From assembly GCA_016716265.1 (NCBI GenBank), contig JADJWQ010000001.1, forward strand, positions 2,356,001-2,420,000: a stretch of 64,000 bases of DNA, given 5' to 3'. Shown in pieces: positions 8,104 through 17,764 of this stretch. Source of the stretch: Planctomycetota bacterium. GTDB lineage: Bacteria > Planctomycetota > UBA1135 > UBA2386. A model generated the notes under the pieces. That model was not told where the DNA came from, searched no databases, and worked only from the letters and a program-made list of their open reading frames with translations. Position numbers and translations under genes: made by a program. Position 1 is the stretch's first letter. Each line of letters starts with the position of its first letter.

Positions 8104-11100
8104 ATGGAAGCAGAAAACGGGCCGCGGTCATCTTTCCCCCGTCACCCCGCGAGGTCGGCGCTCGGAGAGATCGACGAGATCCTCCTCGAATGTTGCTCGC
8201 GCCCGGAAAGCGAGTGGCCGGACGCGCTCGAGGATCTCTGCCGGCGACACCCAGAGCGAGCCACGATGCTGCGCGTTCGCTTCGAGACGCTCGCCGGGGA
8301 TGGCAGGGTACCGCCACAGCCCGGGCTGAGCCTGCTGTCGCGATTGGAGCTCGACGAGCGTGGTTGGCCACGCGTCCGTCGTGACGACGATGAGCACGCC
8401 GCCCGCCTGGCGAAGTACGAGCTCGCCGAACGGATCGGCGAGGGCGGAGTCGGTGTCGTCTTCCGAGGGCGGGACACGGAGCTCGGCCGCGAGGTCGCGC
8501 TGAAGTTCCTGCACTCCCGGCACCGCGACCGGCCGGACGTCCTGCATCGGTTCCTGGAGGAGGCTCAGATCGGGGGCCAGCTCCAGCACCCCGGCATCGT
8601 TCCGGTGCACGAGCTCGGCATGGCGGGCGACCAGCTGTTCTTCGCGATGAAGCTGATCGACGGACATGACCTCGCGTCGCTCCTGGCCGGGCGGAAGGAC
8701 GCCGAGGAGGAACGGCGGCGCTACCTCGACGTCTTCGAGGCGGTCTGCCAGACGATGGCCTACGCCCACGCCCGCGGTGTCGTCCACCGTGACCTCGAGC
8801 CGGCGAACGTGATGGTCGGTTCGTTCGGCGAGATCCAGGTCGTCGACTGGGGAATGGCCAAGGTCCTCGACGGACCTTCCGCCGGGCCGGACCCGGAGCC
8901 GAAGGTCGAGACCCTCCGGGCCGATCCGCGCAGCGCGATCCGGCCGTCGGTGCAGGGGACCGTCATGGGTACGCCCGCCTACATGGCACCCGAGCAGGCC
9001 CGGGGCCTCGTGCACGCGGTCGACGCCCGCAGCGACGTCTTCGCCCTCGGTGCGATCCTCTGCGAGATCCTCACCGGCGTCCCGCCGTACGCCGGCGAGA
9101 CGGCGCGCGAGATGCTCGAACAGGCCGCGCGTTGCGACCTCGAGGATGCCTACCGACGACTCGCGGAGTGCAGCGCCGACCCGGAGCTCGCGCAGCTCTG
9201 CCGGGACTGCCTGCAGGAGCGGCGCTCGGCCCGACCCGACAGCGCGCGCGTCCTGGCACGGCGCATCGGCGCGCATCTGGCGTCGGTCGAGGAGCGCGCT
9301 CAGCGGGCGCGCATCGAGGCGGCCGAGGCGCGCGGAAAGGCCGCGAGCGAGCGTCGCGCCCGCCGGCTCACGCTCGGTCTCGCCGCGAGCGTCGTGTCGG
9401 CTCTGGTGCTCGGCGGCGGTGGCTGGATCTGGGTCGATGCCGTGAAGCGGCAGCGCTGGGGCGAGATCGTCACCGGCCTCGCGGATGCGCGACGGGACGC
9501 GGAAGTCGCCCGCGACCGCGGCGATTGGTCGGCGGCCCGGCTGGTCGCGAGCGCCGCCCGTGCCGGGCTTCCCGGAGACGCCGAGCGAGGACTGCGGGCC
9601 GACGTCGAGTCGTGGACCGGCGCGATCGTCGCGTGGGCCGATGCCACCGAGGCCGCCGCGAATCGCGAACGCCGCACCTCGGCATTGCTGCGCGTTCTCG
9701 TCGACGTGCAGCAGATCGAATCCGGCCAGCACTACAGCCGGGACTGGAGCGCGGTCGCCGACGACTACGCCGCCAGGTTCGAGGCGAGCGGAATCGACCT
9801 CCTCGGTGGTCGTGACGCGGACGCCGCCGCGAGGCTCGCCGAGCGGTTCGACGGCGAACGACTCGTTCCCTACGTCGACACCTGGGCGCGGGCCTGCGCC
9901 GAGGCTGGGTACGCGGAGCAGTCCGAGCGTCTGACGCGCGTCGCGGAGCTCGCGGACACCGATCCGGTGCGCCGGGCCCTCCGGCTTGCCATCCTCGCGA
10001 AACAGGTCGACGTACTGAACGCGTATGTCGATCGGCCCGGGCTCGAGGAGCTGCCGCCGCAGACGCTCGCGCTGGTGGCGAGCGCGCTCGCCCGGTTCGG
10101 TGAGAAGGCATCCGCGCTCGCGGTGTATCGCCGTGCCCAGTCGCGCCACCGGAACGACTTTGCGCTGACGATCGGGCTCGCACGGGAGCTGGGCAGAGCC
10201 GGACCACCCTGGCTCCAGGATGCCGCCCGCTACTACCAGGCGGCGCTCTCGCTGCACCCGGACAGCATCGAGGTCCGGCACGAGTTCAGCGAGCTGCTGG
10301 GGGGGCGTCTCGCGGAATCCGAGCAGGCGCTCGAGCTGCTACGGGACTCGCTGCGGCTGCGGGAGGGCGACGGCCATCTCTGGTACCACGTCGGCGTCGT
10401 ATTGGCGAACGCCGGCAAGCCGGCCGAGGCCGAGGCTGCCTACCGCACGGCGATCGAGCTCGAACCCGATGACGCCGGGCACCACCTGAACCTCGGCGGC
10501 GTGCTGATCGATCGGGGCGCGTACGAGGAGGGCGAACGATCGTGCCGCGAGGCCATCCGGCTCGATCCGAACAAGGACCGGGCCTGGGGGAACCTGGGCC
10601 TGGCCCTTTGCCTGCAGGGCAACATCGACGATTCGATCGCCGCCTATCGGCACGCGATCGCCCTCGCGCCGCAGTACACCAAGCACCGCGCGGACCTCGG
10701 TCGAGCGCTCATGGTCAAGCCTGGCGCGGCCGACGAGGCGATCGCGTGCTTCAGCGAGGCGCTGGCGATGGGGCCCCCGATGGCGCTCGACGACGCCTCC
10801 AGAGCGATGGCCTACGCCAACCGAGGCGTGGTGTTCTCGAGGCAGGGTGAGTTCGATCGCGCCATCGCGGACGAGCACGCAGCCTTGGCCATCGACCCCG
10901 GCTGTGCGGTAGCGTCCTACACGCTGGGCGTCGCGTGGCTGCGGCGCGGCATGCCCGGCGAAGCCATCGCGCCGCTACGGCGAGCGATGGAGTTGGATGG
11001 CCGGGAGCGCGCCCATCCCATGGTGCTCGGAATCGCGCTGTTGGAGGCGGACCGCACGGACGAAGCGACCGAGGTGCTCCAGACGGAGCTCGAGCACAAC

Positions 11101-11754
11101 CCTCGTTCGCCGTATTACGCCACGGAGATCGGCATGCTCTGTGAGTGCGCCCTCAGGTTGCTGGCCATCGGGCGCGGCGCCGACGGCATCGCTCTCCTCG
11201 AACGCTGCGAGAAGGTGCTGGGCGCGTCCGCGCCGGACCCGACGCTCATCCAGCCCGTGCGCGACCTCCTGCCCGAGCTGCGCACGCTCGTCGCCAAGGA
11301 GCCCGTGTACCTGCCGTTGATCGCGGGGACCGCACGGTCGAGCGATCCGGTCGAGCTCCAGGGCGCCGCCGACTACGCGTCCCGTTGCGGACGGCATGCC
11401 GACGCCGTGCGCCTGTACCGCGTCGTCCTCGCGCACGAGGACGCCGACCGCTCCGGTGAGACGCTGGCGTACGCGGCGTCCGAGGCGATGCACGCCGCCG
11501 CCGATTCCCAGGTGGACGAGCCGACCCGGGCCGAGCTGCGGCGCGACGCGCGGGGCTGGCTCGCGGAACTCGTCGATTCGCTCCAGAGTCAGGACCAGGA
11601 CGCGGTCGCGACGCTGAGGCAGCTGCGGGAGGCACCGGAGTTCGCACCGATCCGGGACGAGCCAGGGCTGGGCGAGCTCGGCGACGAGGAGCGAGACGCC
11701 TGCCGTGCGTTGTGGCACGAGATCGACCGACTCCTCCGCGAGGCTCCCGAATAG
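8104..11754 (+). CDS. Membrane Ser/Thr protein kinase with TPR repeats (catalytic-loop Lys replaced by Glu)
   Basis: A 1216-residue protein. A bacterial Hanks-type kinase domain spans about residues 105-395: Gly loop GEGGVGVVF (112-120), ATP-anchoring Lys134, catalytic loop HRDLEPAN (228-235), DWG in place of DFG (248-250) and MAPEQARG (294-301). One transmembrane helix at about 420-440 is followed by a long sensor half. TPR units such as WYHVGVVLANAGKPAEAEAAY and GNLGLALCLQGNIDDSIAAY lie at about 680-1000. The loop normally reads HRDLKPxN; here the Lys that helps phosphotransfer is Glu232 (codon GAG, 8797-8799), while Asp230 and Asn235 are kept. It is divergent from a sigma factor it may regulate. 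Activity is uncertain because of Glu232. Confidence 0.92.
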   Translation: MEAENGPRSSFPRHPARSALGEIDEILLECCSRPESEWPDALEDLCRRHPERATMLRVRFETLAGDGRVPPQPGLSLLSRLELDERGWPRVRRDDDEHAARLAKYELAERIGEGGVGVVFRGRDTELGREVALKFLHSRHRDRPDVLHRFLEEAQIGGQLQHPGIVPVHELGMAGDQLFFAMKLIDGHDLASLLAGRKDAEEERRRYLDVFEAVCQTMAYAHARGVVHRDLEPANVMVGSFGEIQVVDWGMAKVLDGPSAGPDPEPKVETLRADPRSAIRPSVQGTVMGTPAYMAPEQARGLVHAVDARSDVFALGAILCEILTGVPPYAGETAREMLEQAARCDLEDAYRRLAECSADPELAQLCRDCLQERRSARPDSARVLARRIGAHLASVEERAQRARIEAAEARGKAASERRARRLTLGLAASVVSALVLGGGGWIWVDAVKRQRWGEIVTGLADARRDAEVARDRGDWSAARLVASAARAGLPGDAERGLRADVESWTGAIVAWADATEAAANRERRTSALLRVLVDVQQIESGQHYSRDWSAVADDYAARFEASGIDLLGGRDADAAARLAERFDGERLVPYVDTWARACAEAGYAEQSERLTRVAELADTDPVRRALRLAILAKQVDVLNAYVDRPGLEELPPQTLALVASALARFGEKASALAVYRRAQSRHRNDFALTIGLARELGRAGPPWLQDAARYYQAALSLHPDSIEVRHEFSELLGGRLAESEQALELLRDSLRLREGDGHLWYHVGVVLANAGKPAEAEAAYRTAIELEPDDAGHHLNLGGVLIDRGAYEEGERSCREAIRLDPNKDRAWGNLGLALCLQGNIDDSIAAYRHAIALAPQYTKHRADLGRALMVKPGAADEAIACFSEALAMGPPMALDDASRAMAYANRGVVFSRQGEFDRAIADEHAALAIDPGCAVASYTLGVAWLRRGMPGEAIAPLRRAMELDGRERAHPMVLGIALLEADRTDEATEVLQTELEHNPRSPYYATEIGMLCECALRLLAIGRGADGIALLERCEKVLGASAPDPTLIQPVRDLLPELRTLVAKEPVYLPLIAGTARSSDPVELQGAADYASRCGRHADAVRLYRVVLAHEDADRSGETLAYAASEAMHAAADSQVDEPTRAELRRDARGWLAELVDSLQSQDQDAVATLRQLREAPEFAPIRDEPGLGELGDEERDACRALWHEIDRLLREAPE

Positions 11755-11758
11755 GCGG

Positions 11759-12520
11759 TCAGCGGAAGCAGCCGGTCGGGATGGCGACCATCACCAGGTC
11801 GTCCCAGTAGCCGCGGTAGAGCGACGGGTCGATCACGGCCGGGTTGTCGTAGGCCGCGAACTCGAGAATCGCGCCGTTGAACGCCTCGCCCGGCTGACCG
11901 CCGAACGGCAGCACGCCGACCATGACCCAGTTCACCCAGAACGTCACCATGTGGGTCCGGTAGTCGAGCGTCATGCCGAGGGTCGAATACCGGCCGAGCT
12001 GGATGGGCGCGGTGAGCGCGTACCAGTTCGAGACACCGCCGGCGTCGGCGGAGCAGTAGACCTCACCGGTCGCAGACATCCACATGTAGGCGGAGCCGCC
12101 GACGCCGTTCCGCGCGATCAGGTTCGCGCTGACGAGATCGTTCCCCGGACCCGTGCCGGTGTCCGGACCGTCGATGCGGACGTTGCACTGGACGTGCACG
12201 ATGACGTCCGTGCCGTAGGCCGGATCCACCGATGCTGCGTGCGCCCAGGCGCCGTCCAGCAAGCCGCCGGTCGACTGCAGATCGGGGCTGCCACCCCAAC
12301 ACGAGAGCGCACGCCGGCCGTGCGTGGCAGTGCGATTGCCACTGACGACCTCGTTCGCGTCGGGGGAGATGAACGAGAACCAGCCGTCGACACCGTCGAT
12401 CGATTGCCCGACGACGTACTGCGGTGCCTCGAATCCGGTCGTGTAGAGCAGCTGTGCGGGTACCGAGCCAGCGGACAGTGCGGTGGCGACGAGCAGCAGG
12501 GCGTACTTGGCGCGGAACAT
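11759..12520 (-). CDS. Secreted protein, LamG/jelly-roll-like, unknown function
   Basis: A 253-residue exported protein with a signal peptide (residues 1-22, ending SVPAQ). The body opens with TTGFEAPQYVVGQSIDGVDGW, a pattern seen in secreted planctomycete proteins whose beta-sandwich domain resembles concanavalin/LamG lectin folds. It ends on a Cys-containing tail, PTGCFR. There is no catalytic motif. The fold is inferred from the FE.P.Y..GQS..G..GW pattern and the alternating beta-strand-like sequence. It converges with the kinase gene with only 4 bp between stops. Confidence 0.65.
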   Translation of the reverse strand: MFRAKYALLLVATALSAGSVPAQLLYTTGFEAPQYVVGQSIDGVDGWFSFISPDANEVVSGNRTATHGRRALSCWGGSPDLQSTGGLLDGAWAHAASVDPAYGTDVIVHVQCNVRIDGPDTGTGPGNDLVSANLIARNGVGGSAYMWMSATGEVYCSADAGGVSNWYALTAPIQLGRYSTLGMTLDYRTHMVTFWVNWVMVGVLPFGGQPGEAFNGAILEFAAYDNPAVIDPSLYRGYWDDLVMVAIPTGCFR

Positions 12521-12735
12521 GTCGGAACTCCTGGTCTGAGGGAGGGTAGACGACGAGCGAGCCGGTCGATCGCGACCGGGCCGCGGTCACGCTCCTGGTT
12601 GCGGTCGGGAAGCGGATCCTTAGCGCGATTTCCGTCGTCGTCCCGCGACGTCCCACCAGCCGGACCGCTGTGGAACCAACGAGTGGCTCGGGACGCTCGG
12701 GGCGCACGCATGGAGGCGATCCCGAAGCGTGCGGC

Positions 12736-12741
12736 TACCAT
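12736..12741 (+). promoter_or_regulatory. Candidate -10 element (TACCAT) for the S9 peptidase gene, leaderless type
   Basis: TACCAT ends 8 nt before the ATG at 12750, with no Shine-Dalgarno sequence between. It argues for 12750 rather than the in-frame GTG at 12729 as the start. Confidence 0.42.
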
Positions 12742-12749
12742 CGCCGGCG

Positions 12750-14813
12750 ATGCTGTCCGCCGCTCCCCCGTCGCTCCTCCTCCTCGCCGTGCTGGTGCTG
12801 GCCGGCTCTGCATCACCCGTCGCGGCGCAGGACGACACACGGGCGACCCTGGACCGCGCCGAGCCGCGCGTGCGCGACATCTACGAGCACGGCCGCTTCG
12901 GCGTTCGCGGGTTCGACGCCGACTGGCTGCCGGACGGCGCGGGCTACGTCGTGCGCGAGCGGCGCGGCGACCGGACCGTGCGGGTGCGCGTCGACGTCGC
13001 CAGCGGCGAGCGCAGCGACCTCGACGACCCGGACCGCCGTGCGCTCGATCGACCGGACCGCACGTCGCCGGACGGGCTCCGCATGGTCGAGCTGCGGGAC
13101 GGTGACCTGTACGTGAGGGACCGCAGCGGCGGCGAGCCGACGCGGCTCACGCGCAACGCGCGACCGGACGACGTCCACAATGGTCGCGCCGTCTGGAGTC
13201 CGGACGGACGCCGCATCGCGTTCGTCGCGGCCGACGCGACGCAGGTCCGCGTGCGCAGCGATCTGCTCGGCGACGAGCCGACCTACCCGAGCGTCCGCGA
13301 GACCCGCTTCGCACGGGTCGGCGGGACGATCACGACGCTGCAGGTCGGTGTCGTCGACGTCGATTCCCGCGCGCTGCGCTGGATCGACGTCCTCCAGCCT
13401 CCGGAGGGCTTCTACCTCGGCCAGGTCGACTGGGCCGGCAACTCCGACGAGCTCCTGATCGAGAAGCTGAGCCGGTTCCGGGACGAGCGGGAGTTCCTGC
13501 TCGCCGACCTGCGCAGCGGCGCGGTCACGCGCATCTTCCACGAGACCGATCCGGCGTGGGTCGTCGCGAGCTACCAGCTCAACGCCGGGCTGGAGTGGAT
13601 CGAGGGCGGGCACGCGTTCGTCGTGATCCACGAGCGCGACGGCTGGCGCCACGCCTGGGTGTACGAGCGCAACGGCGCGCAGCGTCACCTGCTGACTCCG
13701 GGCGCGTTCGACATCATCGAGCGCGGTGTGATCGACGAGGTCGGCGGCTGGTTCTACTTCTACGCATCGCCGGACAATGCGACCCAACGCTACCTCTACC
13801 GAGCGCCGCTCGACGCCTCGGCGCCGCCCCGGCGGGTCACGCCCGCCGACCAACCCGGCAGCCACGACTACGAGTTCGCGCCGGACCGCCGGCACGCGTT
13901 CCACACCTGGTCGAGCTTCGATCGACCACCGGTGACCGAGCTCGTCGAGCTCGCTGGTCATCGCGCGTTGCGCGTGCTCGAGGACAACGCGACCCTGCGC
14001 GAACACGTACGCGAGGCCGGCTACCGCGACACCGAGTTCCTGCAGCTGCGCATCGCCGACGACCTCACGCTGGATGCCTGGCTGATGAAGCCACCGGGCT
14101 TCGACCCTGCCCGCAAGTATCCGGTGCTCGTGTACGTCTACAGCGAGCCGCACGCGCAGACGGTGCTCGATCGCTGGGGCACCGCGCAGGCCGACTATCA
14201 CCGGCTGGTCGCCGACCTCGGCTACCTCGTGGTGTCGATGGACAGCCGCGGCACGCCGGCGCCGAAGGGCGCGGCGTGGCGCCGCGCGGTGTTCGGCAGC
14301 CTGGGACCGCTGTCGACAGCGGAGCAGGCCGCGGGCCTGCGCGAGCTCGCGCGACAGCGCAGCTACGTCGACCTCGAGCGCGTCGGCATCTGGGGCTGGA
14401 GCGGCGGTGGCTCCAACACGCTGAACGCGATGTTCCGTGAACCCGCGCTCTACCAGGTCGGCATCGCGGTCGCGGCGAAGCCGCAACCCTGGCTCTACAA
14501 CGCGTGGTTCCAGGAGATCTACATGCGGACGCGCGAGGTGAACCCGGACGGCTACCAGCGTTCGGCACCGATCCACTTCGCCGAAGGGCTGCGCGGTGAT
14601 CTGCTGATCATCCACGGCACCGGCGAGCTCAACACGCACGTCCAGATCACCGAGGGGCTCGTCGATCGACTGATCGAGCTCGGCAAGCGCTTCGACTACA
14701 TGAGCTACCCGCACCGCGACCACGGCATCCGCGAGGGTGCCGGCACGTCGGTGCACCTGCGCATGCTGATGATCCGCTACCTGCTCGATCACCTGGCGCC
14801 CGGGCCGCGGTGA
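12750..14813 (+). CDS. S9-family dipeptidyl peptidase IV-like serine peptidase
   Basis: A 687-residue exported peptidase. It has a signal peptide (about 1-28, ending PVAAQ), an N-terminal beta-propeller (about 40-430; SPDGRRIAFVA is one blade) and a C-terminal alpha/beta-hydrolase domain. The nucleophile is Ser551 in GWSGGG, usually GWSYGG, and the His is His658 in RDHG. The position of the catalytic Asp, normally HGTADDN in DPP-IV, reads HGTGELN, so it is Glu626. The family cleaves X-Pro dipeptides in the periplasm or outside. The ATG at 12750 is chosen because a -10 hexamer lies 8 nt upstream. Fold is certain, activity less so. Confidence 0.88.
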   Translation: MLSAAPPSLLLLAVLVLAGSASPVAAQDDTRATLDRAEPRVRDIYEHGRFGVRGFDADWLPDGAGYVVRERRGDRTVRVRVDVASGERSDLDDPDRRALDRPDRTSPDGLRMVELRDGDLYVRDRSGGEPTRLTRNARPDDVHNGRAVWSPDGRRIAFVAADATQVRVRSDLLGDEPTYPSVRETRFARVGGTITTLQVGVVDVDSRALRWIDVLQPPEGFYLGQVDWAGNSDELLIEKLSRFRDEREFLLADLRSGAVTRIFHETDPAWVVASYQLNAGLEWIEGGHAFVVIHERDGWRHAWVYERNGAQRHLLTPGAFDIIERGVIDEVGGWFYFYASPDNATQRYLYRAPLDASAPPRRVTPADQPGSHDYEFAPDRRHAFHTWSSFDRPPVTELVELAGHRALRVLEDNATLREHVREAGYRDTEFLQLRIADDLTLDAWLMKPPGFDPARKYPVLVYVYSEPHAQTVLDRWGTAQADYHRLVADLGYLVVSMDSRGTPAPKGAAWRRAVFGSLGPLSTAEQAAGLRELARQRSYVDLERVGIWGWSGGGSNTLNAMFREPALYQVGIAVAAKPQPWLYNAWFQEIYMRTREVNPDGYQRSAPIHFAEGLRGDLLIIHGTGELNTHVQITEGLVDRLIELGKRFDYMSYPHRDHGIREGAGTSVHLRMLMIRYLLDHLAPGPR

Positions 14814-14821
14814 TCGACGAC

Positions 14822-14836
14822 GGTCCGCGCCGGACC
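14822..14836. terminator. Hairpin between convergent genes
   Basis: A perfect 6-bp stem GGTCCG/CGGACC with a 3-nt loop lies in the 35-bp gap between the S9 peptidase gene and the convergent secreted-protein gene. There is no T tract. Its symmetry would let it act in both directions. Confidence 0.45.
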
Positions 14837-14848
14837 ACCGGAATGCGG

Positions 14849-17224
14849 TCAGCGCCCGATGCGCATCTCGACGCCGGGCGTGAACGACACGCCGTGTGAC
14901 GCGCCGGCGTCGATCTCGACGACCTGCAGGAACACCGAGCGTCGCAGCAGACCCGGATCGTTCGGGATCGGCAGCAGCAGGGTCACCGACGCCGGCGCCG
15001 TGACGCCGATGTCGAGCGCGATCAGTGGATCGACCAGCAGCGTGCCGCCGAGGATCGGCGTCGCCGCCCCGCTCGCACCGAGCAGGAATACGCCTCTCGT
15101 CGCGACGCCCAGCGAGCTCGTCGTGCTCAATGCGGTCAGGCCACCGAGCGCGGGTCGCCCGCGCACCGAGATCTGCGGCACACCCGACGTTCCGGGATGG
15201 CCGACCCCGTACTCGATCCAGTCGTACTCGACGCGGGCGATGCGCGTCTTCCACAGGTTGCCCGCACCCGCATACTCCTGGATCGTCCAGAACCCGAGCT
15301 CGTCGGCCGGGTCGACGCTCGTCATGCTGTAGTCGCCGAAGCGGTTCGTGCCATTGCCGTCGAGGCGTTGGTAGGGCCCCTCGCCCGCGACCAGGAGCTC
15401 CGGCGCCGCCATCGTCCCGGGCAGCTCCCCCGCCAGCCGACCGGTCACCCACGAACCGGCGTATTCGCCGGCGTGCGCGCCACTGAATCCGAGCACGACG
15501 TCGCCCAGCGCGTTGACCGCGATCGACGGATAGACGAAGTGCCACACCGGGTCGTCGACCGTCCCGATCTGAACGAGCGAGAGCCCGACGCCCGCGGTGC
15601 CGAGCTCGTACCACCGGCACGCCGCGCGCCCGGACACGTCGGCGCCCTGCGCGGTCCAGATCGAGCCGTTGCGGAACACGGCGTTCGCGAGCCGCGTGTC
15701 GCCGGACGCCAGCGGGACCGCGCTGCCGAGCGCCGGGACCGGCGGCTGGCGGTCGTTGGTCACCGGCAGCGAGATCGCACCGAACTGGACCAGCGTCGGT
15801 GACGTCAGCGGCGGACGGATCGCGCGCACGCGCAGCGCCGAGCGGTGGATCACCGACGCGACGTACTCGACGCCGGGGTCGCCGTAGGTGACGCAAGGCT
15901 GCGGGCCACCCTCCCACGGCAGGTTCCGCCACGCGGTGGCGGTGCCGACCGCGGGGCTCGCCGCGATCAACGGCGCCTTGTCGAAGGCCCAGATCGTGCT
16001 CGCGTTCGCTCCGACGATCAGCGCCGAGACGTAGACGCCACGCGCGTCGACACCGAGGCGCGGGAAGTCGGCCCACTCGCCGGGCCGGGCTCCGGCGACG
16101 AACGACGTCTTGAACCACGCCCCGGTCGGATCACCGGTGAGCGACACCGCGAAATGGATGTTGCCCTGCGGCCCGTCCATCGCGAGCGCGAAGAAGCGCT
16201 GGCTGTGCGGGTCGAACACGATGCGCGGGTCGCCGATCCCGGTGGTGACGTTCCAGAACGACGCGATCGAGACGTCGACGATCCGCTGCGCGCTGCGCTT
16301 CGTCCACACCGACAGGTTCGCATTGACGATCGACACGAAGTGGTCGAGGCCGACCGCACCGCAGCTGTCGGGCGGGATCCAACCGCCGCCAGGATCGAAC
16401 AGCCGCGGCCCGTCGAACGACCACGTGATGTGGGGTGCCGGTGGATCCAGCGGCGGACTCGCCGGGCTCGCCGGTGCGGTGCCGGCGATCGCGACCGCGC
16501 GCCGCGCGTCGACGCTGCCGGGGGAGTGCACCGCGCTCACCGTGCCCGGCACCGTGGGCCGCGCGCCGCGCTCCCACGTCACGCCGCCGTAGGTCGAGCC
16601 GGTCAGCGTCGCCCGCCACCGCAGATCCTCGAAGTCGAGCACCGTCCGCACGCCGTCCGCCGTGAAGGTCAGGTCGTCGAGCGCGAACCACCCTGCATCG
16701 CCCACCGCCGGCCGTGCCTGCACCTCGACGCGATCGACGGCGCCGAAGCCCGCGCCGATCCAGCTCGGTGTTGCAGCGAGTGCTGCGGACCAGTCGCCCG
16801 CACCGACCACCTCGCCAGCGCGGAAGCCGACGAAGCGGACCGCGGGTGCCCAGCTCTCGCGCGGGCCGTAGCCCGCGATCCACGCACCGTCGAACGTCAC
16901 CGCGCGCTCGAACGAGAGGCCCATGCGCAGGTCGCCCCATTGGTTGGCGAGGTGGCGGCTCCCCGACCGCGCACCGGTCGCGAGCTCCTGCGGCGGCACG
17001 ATCCAGCGACCGGCCAGGTCCGGCTCGGTCAGCAGAGCGGCTGCGCGCCGATCCCGCTCGACGACCGTCGCCATCGTCTCGACGACGGTCGGACCGAACG
17101 CGGTCGGCGGCATGCGCTGACCGGGGTCCTGACCCTGGAGCGCTCCCACCGCCGCGAGGGCGATCCCTGTGAGGAATCCTGCGCTGCGCGGAGCTCCCGT
17201 GCCGGTGGCGAGGTGACTGGCCAT
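14849..17224 (-). CDS. Large secreted protein, beta-propeller-like, unknown function
   Basis: A 791-residue exported protein with a hydrophobic signal segment around residues 16-32. The middle (about 290-640) carries repeated beta-rich segments (GAVGLDHFVSIVNANLSVWTK, DPRIVFDPHSQRFFALAMD, YPSIAVNALGDVVLGFSG) that look like a sialidase- or PQQ-type propeller used for binding. The last 130 residues begin IEYGVGHPGTSGVPQI and resemble the C-terminal domain of the FG-GAP protein (46935-48734) and the protease (53200-56262). No active-site motif was found. The frame is closed just upstream of the ATG at 17224, so the start is fairly secure. Confidence 0.68.
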   Translation of the reverse strand: MASHLATGTGAPRSAGFLTGIALAAVGALQGQDPGQRMPPTAFGPTVVETMATVVERDRRAAALLTEPDLAGRWIVPPQELATGARSGSRHLANQWGDLRMGLSFERAVTFDGAWIAGYGPRESWAPAVRFVGFRAGEVVGAGDWSAALAATPSWIGAGFGAVDRVEVQARPAVGDAGWFALDDLTFTADGVRTVLDFEDLRWRATLTGSTYGGVTWERGARPTVPGTVSAVHSPGSVDARRAVAIAGTAPASPASPPLDPPAPHITWSFDGPRLFDPGGGWIPPDSCGAVGLDHFVSIVNANLSVWTKRSAQRIVDVSIASFWNVTTGIGDPRIVFDPHSQRFFALAMDGPQGNIHFAVSLTGDPTGAWFKTSFVAGARPGEWADFPRLGVDARGVYVSALIVGANASTIWAFDKAPLIAASPAVGTATAWRNLPWEGGPQPCVTYGDPGVEYVASVIHRSALRVRAIRPPLTSPTLVQFGAISLPVTNDRQPPVPALGSAVPLASGDTRLANAVFRNGSIWTAQGADVSGRAACRWYELGTAGVGLSLVQIGTVDDPVWHFVYPSIAVNALGDVVLGFSGAHAGEYAGSWVTGRLAGELPGTMAAPELLVAGEGPYQRLDGNGTNRFGDYSMTSVDPADELGFWTIQEYAGAGNLWKTRIARVEYDWIEYGVGHPGTSGVPQISVRGRPALGGLTALSTTSSLGVATRGVFLLGASGAATPILGGTLLVDPLIALDIGVTAPASVTLLLPIPNDPGLLRRSVFLQVVEIDAGASHGVSFTPGVEMRIGR

Positions 17225-17764
17225 GCTTGGACGTGCCGAGGCCGGAGCGGCCCGGGCTCGATCATGCCAGCGGAGGGGATCGGGTGCTCGGGGTGGATCG
17301 ACGACACGCCGAGATCGCGCACCGTGACCTTCGCGCGCGGAGAATCCGGATTCGCTCCGTCGAGTTCGTCGGCGCGGCCCGACGAACGCCGACCCCGCTA
17401 CGGGTTCGGCAGGCCGACGAGCACGAACCGGCCGTCATTGCCACCTCGCGGAGCGACGGCGCGAGGTTGACCGACTCGTCACCTTCCCCCTCGTCGAGCC
17501 TCGGAATCCTGCTGACGCCGCCCGGTGGATGAGGGCTGTGGGACACGAGCTTCGGCTGATCGACCGAAGCTCCGACCGATACAGCCACCAGGCCGCCATC
17601 AGCCGGTCGCCATCGAGGAACGGCAGCTCGTCACCGGCTGTCGACCGACGCGCGTCGACCGCGCACGCCCGCCGCGACCGAGACGGAGCCGGAAACCGCG
17701 CAGCTTTGCGGCCGTCGAGCCTGTCCCTGACAATGCCGCGCCATCGCCTCCCGGAATCCGCTCC
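17225..17764. other. 540-bp gap without a recognised gene
   Basis: The gap lies between the divergent secreted-protein gene and the potassium-channel gene. An open frame continues upstream of the channel start to 17525, but its translation is Arg/Pro-rich and looks non-coding. Short minus-strand frames (17262-17588 and 17435-17812) give fragments such as DELPFLDGDRLMAAWWLY that could be remnants of a decayed gene. I cannot assign them. Confidence 0.4.

Noticed and set aside
8128..10281. 717-codon open frame opposite the kinase gene
   Set aside because: The kinase frame has all family motifs; the antisense frame has none and an Arg/Asp/Val-rich composition.
12813..16118. 1101-codon open frame on the minus strand
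   Set aside because: It lies opposite the S9 peptidase gene and in another frame of the secreted-protein gene. High GC leaves such frames open. No family motif appears in it.
17525..17764. N-terminal extension of the potassium channel
   Set aside because: The 80 extra codons encode an Arg/Pro-rich stretch with no similarity to channels. The GTG at 17765 starts directly before the first helix.
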